Origin: JAFIEN01 sp051859505
GTDB lineage: Bacteria; Pseudomonadota; Alphaproteobacteria; Rhodobacterales; Rhodobacteraceae
Direction of reading: 5' to 3'
Assembly: GCA_051859505.1 (NCBI GenBank)
Contig: JBHYFN010000008.1
Location: 51,007-115,006, forward strand
DNA: 64,000 bases
Positions 17,871-26,463 of this stretch are shown piece by piece. The position numbers were made by a program, and so were the translations under genes. How positions within the stretch are numbered: position 1 is the first letter of the stretch; every line of letters begins with the position of its first letter. Below the pieces are notes generated by a model. That model was not told the origin of the DNA. It was given only the letters and a program-made list of their open reading frames with translations, and made no database searches.

Positions 17871-18482
17871 TCAGGCCTCTTCTTCTTCGGCCTCGTTATC
17901 GGCCGAGCGCAGGCCGGAGGGGGCCGAGATATTGGCGATCACGAAGTCGCGGTCGATGACCGGCTTCACGCCTTCGGGCAGGGTCACGTCGCTGATGTGG
18001 ATCACGTCGCCCACCATGCGGCCCGTCAGGTCCACCGTGATGTGATCGGGGATCTCGCCCGCCAGCACGTTCAGTTCCACCTCGGGGCGCACCACCGTCA
18101 GCACGCCGCCGCGCTTGATGCCGGGGGCCTGGGCGTGGTTGGTGAACTCGACCGGGATGAAGATGTTGACCCGGGTCGTGCGGCGCAGACGCAGGAAATC
18201 GACATGGGTCGGCAGGTCTTTCACGACATGCCGCTGCACGCCGCGACAGATCACGCGCACGTCCTCTTGCCCTTCGACCTTGAGGTTGAAGAGCGTGGAC
18301 ATGAAGCGCCCGGCCTTGAGCCGCTTGAGAAGCGCGTTGTAGGGGATGTTGATCGGCAGAGGATCGGCGCCTCCGCCATAAACGATGCCAGGTACGTCGC
18401 CGTTGCGGCGAGCGGTGCGGGCGGCCCCCTTGCCTGTCCCCGCGCGTACCGTGGCGTGAAGATCGGGGATCTCACCAGCCAT
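17871..18482 (-). CDS. rplY: 50S ribosomal protein L25 (Ctc/TL5 type)
   Basis: A 203-residue L25 of the long two-domain type. The N-terminal 5S rRNA-binding domain covers about 1-95 (TARRNGDVPGIVYGG, LRLRRTTRVNIFIPV). The C-terminal TL5 domain includes ITVDLTGRMVGDVIHISDVTLPEGVKP, in part. An acidic tail EAEEEEA ends the protein. It binds 5S rRNA in the central protuberance. In many Rhodobacterales pth follows rplY directly; here pth lies 2.6 kb away on the other strand. Confidence 0.95.
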   Translation of the reverse strand: MAGEIPDLHATVRAGTGKGAARTARRNGDVPGIVYGGGADPLPINIPYNALLKRLKAGRFMSTLFNLKVEGQEDVRVICRGVQRHVVKDLPTHVDFLRLRRTTRVNIFIPVEFTNHAQAPGIKRGGVLTVVRPEVELNVLAGEIPDHITVDLTGRMVGDVIHISDVTLPEGVKPVIDRDFVIANISAPSGLRSADNEAEEEEA

Positions 18483-18830
18483 GGGATTGCTTCCTGTGTA
18501 GAGGGGCCCTCCTCCAAGGGTGTAGGGCCCGGTTTGAGTGGGGGGGCTATAGAGGGGATCGGGGGGGAAGGGAAGGGGTTTCAGGGTGCTTTGCCCTCGC
18601 CCCTTGCCACCTGCGCCACGCCGGGCCGCGCCCCCGGGCAGCGCCCGACCGCGGGTGGGCGCTGCCGACGATTGTGGTCAGCGCTTCATGGTGCCGCCCC
18701 TCCTGCGGTTTTGCCCCGCGCAGAGGTTGCGGAAGCGCCCGCCCTGAGGGGCGGTCGGGCGCTGCCCGGGGGCGCTTCGCGCTGTTAACCCCGGGCGGGA
18801 TAGACTTTGCAACCAGTGAAGAAATCCAAG
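18483..18830. other. gene-free stretch upstream of rplY
   Basis: About 350 nt without a convincing gene. The first 60 nt are the rplY 5' region. The centre is occupied by the large inverted repeat at 18628-18775. From about 18785 base composition drops sharply towards AT as the low-GC gene begins. Confidence 0.6.
18628..18775. repeat. 148-nt inverted-repeat element
   Basis: Perfect 25-nt terminal arms at 18628-18652 and 18751-18775 enclose 98 nt, within which a second nested pair (GGGTGGGCGCT and AGCGCCCGCCC, one mismatch) continues the stem. The arms contain the core GGGCAGCGCCC, similar to the GGGGGCAGCGCCCCC motif near 57.8 and 63.95 kb. It carries no ORF and resembles a small MITE-like or BIME-like element. 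Confidence 0.75.
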
Positions 18831-19085
18831 TCAGTTGACGGAAGCTTCTGGAGCAGACTTGTTTGCCGCTTTTGAGGCCATGTCAATTTCCTGCTGCAGC
18901 GCCGAAATGAGCGCCCGTGCCGCCATTGGACTGCATCGAAGGCTTGCCACATCAACCAATTGAACATCGATACTTCCATCATTCTTTGCGCAAAGGAATG
19001 ATGCATTCAATTCAACCTGAATAGCTCCGTTCAAAACACCATAAGCTGGCGCATTGTCAAAGTATATGAATTTATGATTATCCAT
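18831..19085 (-). CDS. hypothetical small protein in a low-GC island
   Basis: An 84-residue cytoplasmic protein with no domain I recognise. It starts with MDNHKFIYFDNAPAYGVLNG and reads like a compact beta-sheet protein with a C-terminal helix (ALQQEIDMASKAANKSAPEA). AAAGG lies 7 nt upstream of the ATG. Its codon use (AT-rich third positions, TTT, GAT, AAT) is unlike every neighbour: 18785-19165 is under half G+C where flanks are about two thirds. That, plus the adjacent inverted-repeat element, suggests horizontal acquisition. The overlapping frame at 18785-19006 is a shadow. Confidence 0.65.
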   Translation of the reverse strand: MDNHKFIYFDNAPAYGVLNGAIQVELNASFLCAKNDGSIDVQLVDVASLRCSPMAARALISALQQEIDMASKAANKSAPEASVN

Positions 19086-19165
19086 CCGAACCTTTCATCG
19101 CTTGCTGCTTGAGGTGCCTCGACCCAATCTAATGGGGGGCCTAGATTGCCGCAACCATTGTTTTC

Positions 19166-20980
19166 TCACCCCTCCATCCTCTCCAACTCGTCAATCATCC
19201 CCTCGATCATGCTCAACCCCTTGTCCCAGAACTTCGGGTCCGAGGCGTCGAGGCCAAACGGCGCCAGCAATTCCTTGTGGTGCTTCGATCCGCCCGCCTT
19301 CAGCATGTCGAAATACTTGGCGCGGAAATCCGGGTCGCCTTCCTCGTAGACCGCATAAAGCGCGTTCACCAATCCATCCCCAAAGGCATAGGCATAGACG
19401 TAGAAGGGCGAGTGGATGAAATGCGGGATATAGGCCCAGAAGGTCTCATACCCCGGTGCGAAATCGAACACGTCGCCCAGGGATTGCGCCTGCACGCTCA
19501 TCCACAATGCGTTGATGTCGTCTGGCGTGAGTTCTCCCTGCGCGCGCGCGGCGTGCAGCTTGCATTCGAAATCGTAGAAGGCGATCTGGCGGACGACCGT
19601 GTTGATCATGTCCTCGACCTTGGCGGCCAGAAGCGTCTTGCGCTCGGCGGGGCTTCGGGCCTGTTCCAGAAGCTTGCGGAAGGTCAGCATCTCGCCGAAC
19701 ACGCTTGCCGTTTCGGCCAGCGTCAGGGGGGTGGAGGCGAGGAGTTCGCCCTGCCCCGCCGCCAGCACCTGATGCACGCCGTGGCCCAGCTCATGCGCCA
19801 GCGTCATCACGTCGCGCGGTTTGCCGAGGTAGTTCAGCATCACGTAGGGGTGCACCTCGGTCACGGTGGGGTGGGCGAAGGCGCCGGGGGCCTTGCCGGC
19901 CTTCACGCCCGCATCGATCCAGCCCTTCTTGAAGAAGGGCTGCGCAAGGTCGGCCAGCGCCGGGTCGAAGGCGGCATAGGCGTCGATCACGGTGCGCTCG
20001 GCCTCGTCCCAGGGGATGATGCGGGTGTCCTCGATCGGCAGGGGGGCGTTGCGGTCCCAGACCTGCATCCGCTCAAGCCCCAGCCATTTGGCCTTCAGCC
20101 GGTAATAGCGGTGCGAGAGGCGGGGATAGGCCGCGACCACGGCGTCGCGCAGGGCCTCGACCACCTCGGGTTCGACATGGTTGGCCAGGTGCCGCGCGGT
20201 CTGGGGCGAGGGCATGCCGCGCCAGCGGTCCTCGATCTCCTTTTCCTTGGCCAGGGTGTTGTGGACGCGGGCGAAGGTCTTGAGATGGGTCTGGAACACC
20301 TCGGCCAGGGCATGGGTCGCGGCTTCGCGCTGGGTCCGGTCCTGTTCGGTCAGAAGGTTCAGCGTGCCTTCGATGTTCAGCTCTTCCCCGTTCACGGTGA
20401 AGGTCAGGCCCGCGATGGTTTCATCGAACAGCTTGTTCCAGGCGGCGGCGCCCACGGTGGACTGGTCGTGGAGGAATTTCTCCAGCTCGTCCGACAGCTG
20501 ATAGGGCTTCATCGCGCGCATCCTGTCGAAGACGGGCTTGTAGCGGGCGAGGTCGGGGTTTTCCGACAGAAGGCCGGAAAGGTGGTCATCCTCGATCCGG
20601 TTGAACTCGAGGCTGAAGAAGACAAGCGGGGTGGTATAGGCGGTGATCCGGTCCTGGCAATCCGACATGAACTTGGCGCGCTCGCTGTCGGTGGTGATCT
20701 GGTAGTAGCGCAGGCCCGCGTAGGACATGATGCGCCCGGCGATCACGTCGATCCGCTCATAGCGCTTGACGGCCTCCAGCATCCCGGCCGCGTCGAGCGT
20801 GGCGAGCTTGCCTTCGTAGTCATGGGCGAATTCGGCGCAGGCGGTTTCAAGCCAGTCCATGTCGCGCTTGATCTCGGGGCTGTCGGGGGCGGTGTAGAGG
20901 TCGGTCAGATCCCATTCCGGCAGGTCGCCGAAGGGTTTGTTGCCGCCGGTCGCGGTGGCGTCGAAAACGGGTCGCGTCAT
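19166..20980 (-). CDS. pepF: M3-family oligoendopeptidase F
   Basis: A 604-residue zinc metallopeptidase. The HExxH motif lies in LAHELGHGVHQ near residue 394, followed by ETASVFGEM holding the third zinc ligand Glu. The long helical N-terminal part and C-terminal FAPGYETFWAYIPHF match oligoendopeptidase F, which degrades short cytoplasmic peptides. The start at 20980 has AGGAAAGG upstream and is preferred to the ATG at 21010. It lies between the low-GC island and pth, separating rplY from pth. Confidence 0.94.
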   Translation of the reverse strand: MTRPVFDATATGGNKPFGDLPEWDLTDLYTAPDSPEIKRDMDWLETACAEFAHDYEGKLATLDAAGMLEAVKRYERIDVIAGRIMSYAGLRYYQITTDSERAKFMSDCQDRITAYTTPLVFFSLEFNRIEDDHLSGLLSENPDLARYKPVFDRMRAMKPYQLSDELEKFLHDQSTVGAAAWNKLFDETIAGLTFTVNGEELNIEGTLNLLTEQDRTQREAATHALAEVFQTHLKTFARVHNTLAKEKEIEDRWRGMPSPQTARHLANHVEPEVVEALRDAVVAAYPRLSHRYYRLKAKWLGLERMQVWDRNAPLPIEDTRIIPWDEAERTVIDAYAAFDPALADLAQPFFKKGWIDAGVKAGKAPGAFAHPTVTEVHPYVMLNYLGKPRDVMTLAHELGHGVHQVLAAGQGELLASTPLTLAETASVFGEMLTFRKLLEQARSPAERKTLLAAKVEDMINTVVRQIAFYDFECKLHAARAQGELTPDDINALWMSVQAQSLGDVFDFAPGYETFWAYIPHFIHSPFYVYAYAFGDGLVNALYAVYEEGDPDFRAKYFDMLKAGGSKHHKELLAPFGLDASDPKFWDKGLSMIEGMIDELERMEG

Positions 20981-21107
20981 GGGATCTGCCTTTCCTGCTT
21001 TGCTCGTCATATAGCCAGAGGGGCGGCTTGTGGAAAGTCACCATACCGAAAGCGCTGGCGGGAGGGAGCGGCTTCCCCTCGCGCCGGGCGTGGTTTAGGG
21101 GAAGGGC

Positions 21108-21851
21108 ATGAAACTCTGGGCAGGTCTTGGCAATCCGGGCGCGAAATACGCGGGCAACCGGCACAATATCGGCTTCATGGCCGTCGAGCGGATCGCGGCC
21201 GATCATGGCTTTTCGGCCTGGCGGTCGAAGTTTCAGGCCGAGATCAGCGAAGGGCGGCTGGGTTCGGAAAAGGTGCTGCTGCTGAAGCCGCAGACCTTCA
21301 TGAACCTCTCGGGCCAGTCGGTGCGCGCGGCGCTGGATTTCCACAAGCTGGAGTCCACGGATCTGACCGTCTTTCATGACGAGATCGACCTTGCCCCGGG
21401 CAAGATCCGGCTCAAGGCCGGGGGCGGGCATGCCGGGCATAACGGGCTGCGCTCGATCCATGACCATATCGGGCCGCATTATGACCGGGTGCGCCTTGGC
21501 GTCGGCCATCCGGGGCGGAAAGAGGCGGTGCCGGGCTATGTCCTGCATGATTTCGCCAAGGCCGATCAGGACTGGCTGGACGATCTGCTGCGCGGGATCT
21601 CGGACGGGGCGGCGGATCTGGCTTCGGGCGACGGGGGGCGGTTCCTCAATGCCGTGGGGCTGCGGATGAACCCGCCCCGGTCGGGGGGGGCGAAGGGGGC
21701 CGCCGGTGCAGAGCCCGCGGCCACACAGCGCAAGCCCCGCCCTGCCCCGCAGGCGCCAAAGGCCGACAGCGCGCCGGCGCCCTCCTCCGAAGGCGATGCA
21801 GCGCCCGACAGCCGCAGCCTGTTGCAGCGGCTTGCGGATCGCTTTCGCTGA
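21108..21851 (+). CDS. pth: peptidyl-tRNA hydrolase
   Basis: A 247-residue Pth with core motifs MKLWAGLGNPG, catalytic His19 in NRHNIGF, FHDEIDLAPG, GGGHAGHNGLRSI and GRKEAVPGYVL. It releases peptides from prematurely dissociated peptidyl-tRNA. The core ends near residue 190; the last approximately 55 residues are an Ala/Pro-rich tail (AAGAEPAATQRKPRPAP) ending in LLQRLADRFR, as seen in some Rhodobacterales. Divergent from pepF with a 127-nt gap. Confidence 0.96.
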   Translation: MKLWAGLGNPGAKYAGNRHNIGFMAVERIAADHGFSAWRSKFQAEISEGRLGSEKVLLLKPQTFMNLSGQSVRAALDFHKLESTDLTVFHDEIDLAPGKIRLKAGGGHAGHNGLRSIHDHIGPHYDRVRLGVGHPGRKEAVPGYVLHDFAKADQDWLDDLLRGISDGAADLASGDGGRFLNAVGLRMNPPRSGGAKGAAGAEPAATQRKPRPAPQAPKADSAPAPSSEGDAAPDSRSLLQRLADRFR

Positions 21852-21939
21852 GGTGCGGCCAAGACCGGACCGCGTCAAGGCTTGGCAGCGCCGCCGGGGC
21901 CGCTAGACTCGGCCGGGGCAGCAGCAAAGGAGCACCGCG

Positions 21940-22311
21940 ATGGACAAGGCCCCTTCCCTCAACGTTCTGGGCAAGGCGCTTGCGCCCTGCTCGCTGGATC
22001 CGCTGACGGGTTTCTTCCGCAACGGCGCCTGCGATACCTGTGCCGAGGATCGCGGCAGCCATACGGTCTGTGCGGTGATGACGGCGGAATTCCTCGCCTT
22101 CTCGAAATATGTCGGCAATGACCTGTCGACCCCCCGGCCCGAGTTCGGGTTTCCCGGCCTCGGGCCCGGCGATCACTGGTGCCTTTGCGCCGCGCGGTTC
22201 CTGCAGGCGCATGAGGAGGGCTGCGCCCCCCGGGTCAACCTTGCCGCGACCCATGCCCAGGCCCTTGATATCGTGCCGCTGGATGTGCTGCAGGCCCATG
22301 CCATGACCTGA
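21940..22311 (+). CDS. DUF2237 family protein
   Basis: A 123-residue protein matching DUF2237: NVLGKALAPCSLDPLTGFFR, NGACDTCAEDRGSHTVCAVMT, FPGLGPGDHWCLCAARF. Several conserved cysteines (CSLDP, CDTC, CLCA) suggest metal binding or a redox role, which is inference. AGGAG lies upstream of the ATG. Function of the family is not established. It follows pth on the same strand at 88 nt. Confidence 0.9.
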   Translation: MDKAPSLNVLGKALAPCSLDPLTGFFRNGACDTCAEDRGSHTVCAVMTAEFLAFSKYVGNDLSTPRPEFGFPGLGPGDHWCLCAARFLQAHEEGCAPRVNLAATHAQALDIVPLDVLQAHAMT

Positions 22312-22323
22312 GCTGCCTGGTGC

Positions 22324-22872
22324 TCAGGTCCGGTCGGTTCCGGTGGCCGCCATCGGCGCGGGGGGCGGCAGCGCCGCATCGGTGCCCGGCGGCAGAAGCA
22401 TCAATTCCTCGATGAACAGGCTCAGAAGCTGCGGTCGGCCGGTGACGCCGGCCTTGCGGTAGATCGCATTGGTCTGGGCCTTGACCGTGCCTTCGCTGGT
22501 CTGGCGCAGGGTGGCGATTTCCTGCAGCGACAGCCCCTTGATCGCGAAAAGCGCCACATCGCGTTCGGCCGGCGTCAGCCCCCATTCGGCGAACCGTTCC
22601 TCGAGCACGTCCATGAAGGCGGCCGAGGCGCGCTGCAGCCGTTCCTCGGCCGCGCGCAGCTGAAACCGCGAGCGCCTGAGCGCGATGGCGCCGAAGATCA
22701 GCCCCAGGACCAGCCCGACCGCCGCCGCAATCTCGAGCGCTTCGCGGAAGGACCAGCCCAGCGGCACGGGATAGAAGCCGAAAAGCCCCATCAGGATATC
22801 CGAGACGAAGAACAGCGCGCAGACCGCCTGCAACAGGATCAGAGCGACCAGTGCCCCCCTGCCCCGCATCAC
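22324..22872 (-). CDS. membrane-anchored LuxR-type HTH regulator
   Basis: A 182-residue protein with two N-terminal transmembrane helices (about 8-30 and 46-66), a short amphipathic linker (SRFQLRAAEERLQRASAAF) and a LuxR/GerE helix-turn-helix at about 98-155 (LTPAERDVALFAIKGLSLQEIA, in part; SEGTVKAQTNAIYRKAGV). There is no response-regulator or ligand domain, so the membrane part probably senses or anchors. It is followed on the same strand by neither effector; the two exported genes at 22901 and 23450 lie upstream on the same strand and may form its regulon or a signalling unit. Confidence 0.85.
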   Translation of the reverse strand: MMRGRGALVALILLQAVCALFFVSDILMGLFGFYPVPLGWSFREALEIAAAVGLVLGLIFGAIALRRSRFQLRAAEERLQRASAAFMDVLEERFAEWGLTPAERDVALFAIKGLSLQEIATLRQTSEGTVKAQTNAIYRKAGVTGRPQLLSLFIEELMLLPPGTDAALPPPAPMAATGTDRT

Positions 22873-22900
22873 CCCGCCTCCCCTGCCCGCCGCATCATCC

Positions 22901-23317
22901 TCAGTCGCCCGTATTCGTCGCGCGGGGCGCCACCGCTTCGGAAACCGCGCCCACGCCGCTGGTCGCCACCGAGGCCGGATCGGATCTGCGGTCCCTTTCG
23001 CGCCGCGGCGCGGTATGGGTCGAGCTGGGCAGGATCGAGGAATAGTCGCGCAGCACCTCGCCGGTATGGGGGTTGATCACGATCTCGCGGCGCAGGGTCT
23101 CCGACAGGGCCACGATCCGCACGCGGCCCAGGAGGGTGCGATGCACCATCGACACCTCATAGCCCTGATCGATCAGCGCCTCGACGACCAGATCCTCCCA
23201 GATCTCGGCGCGGGCGGGTGCGGCGTGAAGGCCAAGGAACAGCGCAAGGATCAGCGCTGCGATCCTCTGGAACAGCCTGGCAGAGGCTTGGTCAGACATG
23301 GAGCGGTCTTTCATCAT
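22901..23317 (-). CDS. small exported protein, PepSY-like
   Basis: A 138-residue protein with a signal peptide (about 14-37, LFQRIAALILALFLGLHAAPARA). The mature part EALIDQGYEVSMVHRTLLGR and EIVINPHTGEVLRDY resembles a PepSY-type fold, where a paired strand ends in a GEVL motif. The C-terminal 45 residues are disordered. The start is uncertain: ATGs at 23317, 23314 and 23299 are in frame with no good ribosome site. Its gene lies 28 nt upstream of the membrane LuxR gene, so cotranscription is likely. Function unknown. Confidence 0.75.
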   Translation of the reverse strand: MMKDRSMSDQASARLFQRIAALILALFLGLHAAPARAEIWEDLVVEALIDQGYEVSMVHRTLLGRVRIVALSETLRREIVINPHTGEVLRDYSSILPSSTHTAPRRERDRRSDPASVATSGVGAVSEAVAPRATNTGD

Positions 23318-23449
23318 GGGTTTGGCGCCTGTGAACCCGTTGACCCCGGAACAGCAGAACGCGCCCGCGCGCCCGGATCATCCATCGGCGCGCGGGCGCG
23401 GGCAAGAGGGTTGAGCCCCGGCCGCAGAGCCAGGGCTTCGGCCCCCGCG

Positions 23450-23914
23450 TCAGGGCATCCGGTCGCCCAGGAAGGGGCGCTGCCAGTCGCACAGAAGCGG
23501 CACGTAAAGATCGGCCTCGAAACAGACGTTGCGCCGGTTGGCCTGATGAAGCTCGCGCCAGTCCCGCCGCGCCTCGCGCCGTTCGACGCCGGCCCGGGGC
23601 GCGCCGGTGATCACCATCTCGGCGCTGTCGTCAACGCCATCACAGTCGAAGCAGGTCGGGCCGGGTTCTTCATACATGACGGGAAAGTCGTCTCCGTCCC
23701 ACGTGCCCGGATCGTAATTCCAGTCCGGCCCGGCCCAATCATCCCCCGACGGAGGGGGAGCGGGTTCGTAGTCGTCGCTCCCGTCACTTGCGTCCCATCC
23801 GTCGGAATGGCCCGGTTCGGAATCCACGGGGTCGTCGCGTTCGTCCCCGGCCCAGGCCAGCCCCGCCACAAGGGCAAGGATTGCGGCACCGCTCGTTACA
23901 ACAGATCGTTTCAT
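23450..23914 (-). CDS. acidic exported protein of unknown function
   Basis: A 154-residue protein with a signal peptide (MKRSVVTSGAAILALVAGLAWA is the region, residues 1-22) and a strongly acidic Asp/Gly/Ser-rich mature N-terminus (residues 23-75, DDPVDSEPGHSDGWDASDGS). The C-terminal half has four cysteines (CFDCDG, NVCFEADLYVPLLCDW). GAGGAGA precedes the ATG at 23914; the longer frame to 23968 is rejected. No known domain. Possibly calcium binding through the Asp-rich stretch (inference). It lies upstream of the PepSY-like and LuxR genes on the same strand. Confidence 0.75.
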   Translation of the reverse strand: MKRSVVTSGAAILALVAGLAWAGDERDDPVDSEPGHSDGWDASDGSDDYEPAPPPSGDDWAGPDWNYDPGTWDGDDFPVMYEEPGPTCFDCDGVDDSAEMVITGAPRAGVERREARRDWRELHQANRRNVCFEADLYVPLLCDWQRPFLGDRMP

Positions 23915-24082
23915 CACTGGTCTCCTCGACAGGGTTTCGCGATCCCGCCCGGTATGCGACGGGACCACGGCACTCCTGGCCGGAGCGGGCTGCGAGGGGA
24001 ATCCACCACAGGTTTGCGCTTGCCGCCATCAACCTTGGCGCCATGAGCCTAAACCTGCGTTTAGCAAGGCCCTTGCGGGGCC

Positions 24083-25318
24083 TCAGACCTTCATGTCAAA
24101 GCCAAGGTGCTTGGCCACGGTGAAGATGTCCTTGTCACCGCGCCCGCACATGTTCATCACGATCAGGTGGTCCTTCGGCAGGCCGGGGGCGATCTTCATC
24201 ACATGGGCCAGCGCGTGGCTGGGTTCCAGCGCGGGGATGATCCCCTCGAGCGCGCAAGACAGCTGGAACGCCTCGAGCGCCTCACGGTCCGTAATCGCCA
24301 CATATTCGGCGCGGCCGATTTCGTGCAGCCAGGAATGCTCGGGCCCGATCCCGGGATAATCAAGCCCGGCCGAGATCGAATAGCCCTCGAGGATCTGCCC
24401 GTCCTCGTCCTGCAAAAGATAGGTCCGGTTGCCGTGCAACACGCCCGGCCGCCCGCCGGTGAGGGAGGCGCAATGCTCCATCTTTTCGTCGACGCCCTTG
24501 CCCCCGGCCTCGACCCCGATGATGCGGACGCTCTTGTCGTCGAGGAAGGGGTAGAAAAGGCCCATCGCATTCGACCCGCCGCCGATGGCCGCGATCACCG
24601 TGTCGGGCAGACGGCCCTCGGCCTCCTGCATCTGGGCCTTGGTCTCCTTGCCGATGATCGCCTGGAAATCGCGCACCATCGCCGGATAGGGATGCGGGCC
24701 CGCGACCGTGCCGATGCAGTAGAACGTGTCGCGCACATTGGTGACCCAGTCGCGCAGGGCATCGTTCATCGCATCCTTCAGCGTGCCCCGGCCCGAGGTG
24801 ACGGGCACCACCTCGGCCCCCAGAAGCCGCATGCGGAACACGTTGGGCGCCTGCCGCTCCACATCATGCGCACCCATATAGACCACGCATTGCAGCCCGA
24901 ACTTGGCGCAGACGGTGGCCGTCGCCACCCCGTGCTGGCCCGCGCCGGTTTCCGCGATGATGCGCTTCTTGCCCATGCGGCGGGCCAGGATGATCTGGCC
25001 CAGCACATTGTTGATCTTGTGCGCGCCGGTATGGTTCAGCTCGTCCCGCTTCATATAGACCTTGGCCCCGCCCAGATGGTCGGTCAGGCGTTCGGCGAAA
25101 TAGAGCGGGCTGGGGCGGCCGACGTAGTGTTTCCAGAGGAAATCCATCTCGTCCCAGAAGCTCGGGTCGGTCTTGGCGATCTCGTATTGCCGTTCCAGCT
25201 CGAGGATCAGCGGCATCAGCGTTTCCGAAACGAACCGCCCGCCGAACTGGCCGAAGCGGCCCTTCTCGTCGGGGCCGGTCATGAAGCTGTTGATCAGATC
25301 CTCGGGCATCGTCGGCAT
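24083..25318 (-). CDS. trpB: tryptophan synthase beta chain
   Basis: A 411-residue TrpB1-type enzyme condensing indole and serine to tryptophan with PLP. PLP Lys101 is in HTGAHKINNVLGQ, and the phosphate-binding loop is GGGSNAMG. FGGRFVSETL and MCGRGDKD near the C-terminus are diagnostic. trpF lies upstream but is separated by a sulfotransferase-like gene. No trpA follows on this strand within the window (the next genes, at 23450 and below, are unrelated exported proteins), so trpA must lie elsewhere. Confidence 0.97.
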   Translation of the reverse strand: MPTMPEDLINSFMTGPDEKGRFGQFGGRFVSETLMPLILELERQYEIAKTDPSFWDEMDFLWKHYVGRPSPLYFAERLTDHLGGAKVYMKRDELNHTGAHKINNVLGQIILARRMGKKRIIAETGAGQHGVATATVCAKFGLQCVVYMGAHDVERQAPNVFRMRLLGAEVVPVTSGRGTLKDAMNDALRDWVTNVRDTFYCIGTVAGPHPYPAMVRDFQAIIGKETKAQMQEAEGRLPDTVIAAIGGGSNAMGLFYPFLDDKSVRIIGVEAGGKGVDEKMEHCASLTGGRPGVLHGNRTYLLQDEDGQILEGYSISAGLDYPGIGPEHSWLHEIGRAEYVAITDREALEAFQLSCALEGIIPALEPSHALAHVMKIAPGLPKDHLIVMNMCGRGDKDIFTVAKHLGFDMKV

Positions 25319-25380
25319 CCTTCGCTGCTGGTGCCTTGACCTAGCGCTGTGGCCCGTTGCGGTAAAGGGGCGAGACGGCC

Positions 25381-26463
25381 TCAGAGAGCAGAGAGGCGCT
25401 CCAGCTCGCTCTCGCGGATCGCCAGCAGGATATCCTCGGGCAGGGTGCCGGCGGGACGCGCCCGGGGAAACAGCCGGGCCTGCCAGTCCTGCAGCACGGG
25501 TCCAAGGCCCGCCGCGTAATCCATGAGATCCGCCGTGGTTGCAAAGCCGATCTCGGACCCGGACGGGTCGGCCGCGGGAAAGCTGCGGCCCAGCCGCGAC
25601 TCGATCCAGTCCAGATCCTTCCTGTGGGACTCGAGAACCGGCGCAATCGCCTCGGCCGCAAGCGCGAAGCGGCTGGAGCCAAGCTCCATCAGCCCCGAAA
25701 CCAGCCGGATATCGGCCGCGCGCCCCGGGCCATGCGGCGGGCGTGCGCCGTGGCTCATGCGATAGCGTGCTAGGGCCGCCACAGCCTCGGCCGAAAGCGA
25801 GACATTGGTCTGGCGAAAGGCCCCCCTCTTGCGGGCGAAACGGTCCGGGATCCCGGTGCGCCGGGCGAAATCAAGCAGCAGGTCGCCTTCGGGAAACGCC
25901 GCATTGTCGAAGGGGATGTAGCTCAGATTTCCCTGACCAAGCGCCCGCTCCCAGGGAACGAACCTGCGGCGATAGCCGGGATAATGCGCGCCAAGGCCCA
26001 TCCCCGGCTCGAGCGGGCGGACGCGGATGGATTGCTGCAGCAGGCTTTTCATGTAGCCGGAAGGATCGCGCACATAGACGATGCCCTGCACATGGTCGAA
26101 GCGGTCCCGCAGATATTGCGCGATCTCGGTGGCGATCTCTTCGCTGCGCATGTCGACCATCGTCTCGCCCGAAATGATGACCGAGCCGGCGGCGCTGGCC
26201 ACGCCTGCGTCGAAATCCCGGGCAAGCCTTTCCCGCTCGAGCCTCTGTTCCGCCGGATCGGGCGAGGAGAAGAGCTTGGGCGAGAGCTTTCGCCCAAAGC
26301 GCATCTGGATGTGGCGCGAATGGTTGCCGTTGTCCTTGAAGGGCGCGGCCCATTCCTGCAGCTGCAGATATTCAAGCGCGCGGTCACGATATCCGCGAAA
26401 GGCGTGCTGGATCGAGGTCGATCCCGACTTGTTCATCCCGATATGCAGAAAACAGGTCCGCAT
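25381..26463 (-). CDS. sulfotransferase family protein
   Basis: A 360-residue protein with an N-terminal PAPS-binding loop HIGMNKSGSTSIQHAF (residues 7-22), matching the HIGxxKTGTTxLQ signature of bacterial carbohydrate-type sulfotransferases, and VYVRDPSGYMKSLLQQ corresponding to the 3'-phosphate region (RDP). The rest fits no more specific family. The start ATG overlaps the trpF stop by one base (TGATG), so it is translationally coupled into the trpF-trpB transcript. It probably sulfates a surface glycan or lipid (inference). Its presence inside the trp unit is unusual. Confidence 0.82.
   Translation of the reverse strand: MRTCFLHIGMNKSGSTSIQHAFRGYRDRALEYLQLQEWAAPFKDNGNHSRHIQMRFGRKLSPKLFSSPDPAEQRLERERLARDFDAGVASAAGSVIISGETMVDMRSEEIATEIAQYLRDRFDHVQGIVYVRDPSGYMKSLLQQSIRVRPLEPGMGLGAHYPGYRRRFVPWERALGQGNLSYIPFDNAAFPEGDLLLDFARRTGIPDRFARKRGAFRQTNVSLSAEAVAALARYRMSHGARPPHGPGRAADIRLVSGLMELGSSRFALAAEAIAPVLESHRKDLDWIESRLGRSFPAADPSGSEIGFATTADLMDYAAGLGPVLQDWQARLFPRARPAGTLPEDILLAIRESELERLSAL

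Noticed and set aside
18785..19006. 73-codon minus-strand ORF in the low-GC island
   Set aside because: It overlaps the 84-codon ORF in another frame and lacks a ribosome site; the 84-codon frame has one.
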